A DNA stretch of 6,678 bases. Origin: Vulcanimicrobiota bacterium (GTDB taxonomy: Bacteria > Vulcanimicrobiota > Vulcanimicrobiia > Vulcanimicrobiales > Vulcanimicrobiaceae). Position 1 is the first letter of the stretch, and each line of letters opens with the position of its first letter. Below are positions 5,479-6,678 of the stretch, piece after piece. The translations under genes and the position numbers were made by a program. Location: contig JASHXG010000293.1 in the NCBI GenBank assembly GCA_030043675.1, forward strand, positions 1-6,678, in the 5' to 3' direction. The notes under the pieces were generated by a model. The model was not told where the DNA came from, searched no databases, and saw only the letters and a list, made by a program, of their open reading frames with translations.

Positions 5479-6641
5479 CTGCGCGCAAGAGAGTCGCTAT
5501 CTTGGGATCGACGGGGTCGATCGGGACGCAAGCGCTCGAGGTGATCGCGGGCTATCCCGAGGAGTTCCAGGTGGTCGCCTTGGCGGCGGGGCGAAACGTC
5601 GCGCTCCTGCAGGAGCAAGTCGAGCGCTTCCGCCCGACCGTCGCGACGTCCGCGCAGGACGGCCCGGCCGGATTGATGCGCGCCGCCGTCGAGAGCGAAC
5701 CGGAGATCCTCCTGGCGGCTACCGACGGTTCGGTCGCCTTCGATGCCGTCTTCGCGGCGGTTGCCCGCGGCACCGACGTTGCGGTGGCAAACAAGGAGCT
5801 GATCGTCGCCGCCGGCGAGCTTTTGGTCGATTCCGCACACCGCAGCGGCGCGCGTCTGCTGCCCGTCGACAGCGAACACAGCGCGATCTTCCAATGTCTC
5901 GTCGGCGAAGCACGCTCGAGCGTCGCGTCGATCGTTTTGACGGCCTCGGGCGGCCCGTTCTGGCGTGCGTCGCGCGAGGCGATGGAACGAGCGGGCGTCG
6001 ACGCGGCGCTGGCCCACCCTACTTGGCGAATGGGCACGAAGAACACCATCGATTCGGCGACGATGATGAACAAGGGCCTCGAGGTCATCGAAGCCAGCCG
6101 GCTCTTCGGTTTTCCCGGCGAGCAAATTCGGATCGTCGTTCACCCGCAGTCGGTGGCCCACGGCTTCGTCCTCTTCACCGATGGAAGCGTGAAAGGACAG
6201 CTCGCCGCGCCGGATATGCGTCTGCCGATCGGCTATGCCCTCTCCTACCCGAAACGCCTGGTCCGCAGTGCCGATGGCGCCGGGGCCCCCGAACAGATTG
6301 ACGTCCTGAGGGTGCTCGGGGCAAAAGCCGGGGAGACGGCGATGCGCTACGATTTCGAACCCCCCGATCCAGTCCGCTTTCCGTGCGTGCGGCTGGCGTA
6401 CGAGGCGCTGGCCGCGGGGGGAGCCCGGCCGGCCGTGCTCTCGGCTGCAAACGAAGTCGCGGTCCAGGCGTTCGTCGAAGGTAGAATCGAGTTTGGCCGG
6501 ATTCCCGTTATCATCGCAGAGGCACTGGATCGGGTTGCGGAGCGAGGGCCTTCTTTGGAGGGGGTAAGAACCGCCGACCGGGAGGCCCGAAAAACCACGG
6601 CCCAAATCGTTGAGAATATCGAAAGGTCGCCGCGTCGTTGA
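5475..6641 (+). CDS. dxr: 1-deoxy-D-xylulose 5-phosphate reductoisomerase
   Basis: The product has 388 residues, typical for the family. The N-terminal NADPH-binding motif is ILGSTGSIG (9-17), followed by VAVANKELIVAAGELL with N106-K107-E108. The metal-binding and active-site motifs are PVDSEHSAIFQCL (D132, E134) and MMNKGLEVIEA (E203), equivalent to E. coli D150, E152 and E231. Also present are LTASGGPFW, the HPTWRMGTKNTIDSATM block from H181, and HPQSVAHG from H223 with DGSVKGQLAAPDMRLPIGYALSYPKR. The C-terminal helical domain follows (FPCVRLAYEALAAGG, AANEVAVQAFVEGRI). It converts DXP to MEP, the committed step of the non-mevalonate isoprenoid pathway, feeding the FPP/IPP used by UppS two genes upstream. 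The start is GTG 5475 in a GTGA overlap with the cdsA stop. The frame is open further upstream, but that part is only the shadow of cdsA. Confidence 0.97.
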   Translation: MTARKRVAILGSTGSIGTQALEVIAGYPEEFQVVALAAGRNVALLQEQVERFRPTVATSAQDGPAGLMRAAVESEPEILLAATDGSVAFDAVFAAVARGTDVAVANKELIVAAGELLVDSAHRSGARLLPVDSEHSAIFQCLVGEARSSVASIVLTASGGPFWRASREAMERAGVDAALAHPTWRMGTKNTIDSATMMNKGLEVIEASRLFGFPGEQIRIVVHPQSVAHGFVLFTDGSVKGQLAAPDMRLPIGYALSYPKRLVRSADGAGAPEQIDVLRVLGAKAGETAMRYDFEPPDPVRFPCVRLAYEALAAGGARPAVLSAANEVAVQAFVEGRIEFGRIPVIIAEALDRVAERGPSLEGVRTADREARKTTAQIVENIERSPRR

Positions 6642-6678
6642 GTCTGATAGCCGTCGTCACCCTGGTAGGAATCGAGAA
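6638..6678 (+). CDS. Start of next operon gene, possibly rseP (site-2 protease), cut by window edge
   Basis: TTG at 6638-6640 overlaps the dxr TGA by 4 bases (TTGA), the same geometry as the preceding junctions. Thirteen complete codons read MSLIAVVTLVGIE. This hydrophobic start fits the first membrane helix of the RseP/RasP site-2 protease, which commonly follows dxr and has its HExxH zinc motif about 18-26 residues in, just beyond the window. No catalytic residue is visible, so the identity rests on gene order and hydrophobicity alone. A purine stretch GAAAGG at 6620-6625 (spacing 12) is a weak ribosome binding site. Confidence 0.4.
   Translation, partial: MSLIAVVTLVGIE

Noticed and set aside
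5412..6605. 397-codon open frame on the - strand opposite dxr
   Set aside because: Antisense shadow of dxr with no recognisable motif; its length is expected from GC-rich third positions.

Overview
The window carries a conserved bacterial housekeeping operon on the + strand: rpsB, tsf, pyrH, frr, a small unknown gene, uppS, cdsA, dxr and the first codons of a further gene. Divergent to it, on the - strand at the left edge, lies the 5' part of a dTDP-glucose 4,6-dehydratase gene (rmlB). Base composition is high in GC and spacing is tight. The order rpsB-tsf-pyrH-frr-uppS-cdsA-dxr is common in diderm bacteria and usually continues into rseP. The short EF-Ts (199 residues, no C-terminal coiled-coil insertion) argues against a typical gamma- or betaproteobacterium. 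The phylum cannot be fixed from this sequence; a poorly sampled high-GC diderm lineage (an Eremiobacterota-like group, for example) is only a guess.

Layout. 1-782 (-): RmlB, cut by the window edge. 783-989: divergent intergenic region with a strong extended -10 promoter (TGC-TATAAT, 868-876) and a leader of roughly 107 nt that can fold into two hairpins ending right at the rpsB ribosome binding site. 990-3690: the translation/nucleotide part (ribosomal protein S2, EF-Ts, UMP kinase, ribosome recycling factor). 3687-3938: an 83-residue protein I do not recognise, inserted between frr and uppS. 3935-6641: the envelope/isoprenoid part (undecaprenyl diphosphate synthase, CDP-diglyceride synthase, DXP reductoisomerase). 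6638-6678: start of the next gene, possibly rseP.

From frr onward every junction is a 4-base stop/start overlap (GTGA, GTGA, CTAA, GTGA, TTGA), so the genes look translationally coupled. The exception in detail is cdsA. Its conserved N-terminus extends 57 codons upstream of the first ATG/GTG/TTG codon in frame, and the place where a start codon should overlap the uppS stop holds CTA. This is the clearest anomaly in the window. The genes join making and recycling ribosomes (S2, EF-Ts, RRF), UMP supply (PyrH), isoprenoid precursors (Dxr), the lipid carrier for wall and surface glycans (UppS) and phospholipid synthesis (CdsA). The neighbouring RmlB makes a sugar nucleotide for rhamnose-type surface glycans. 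I saw no mobile element, CRISPR array, tRNA or rRNA, and no intrinsic terminator.
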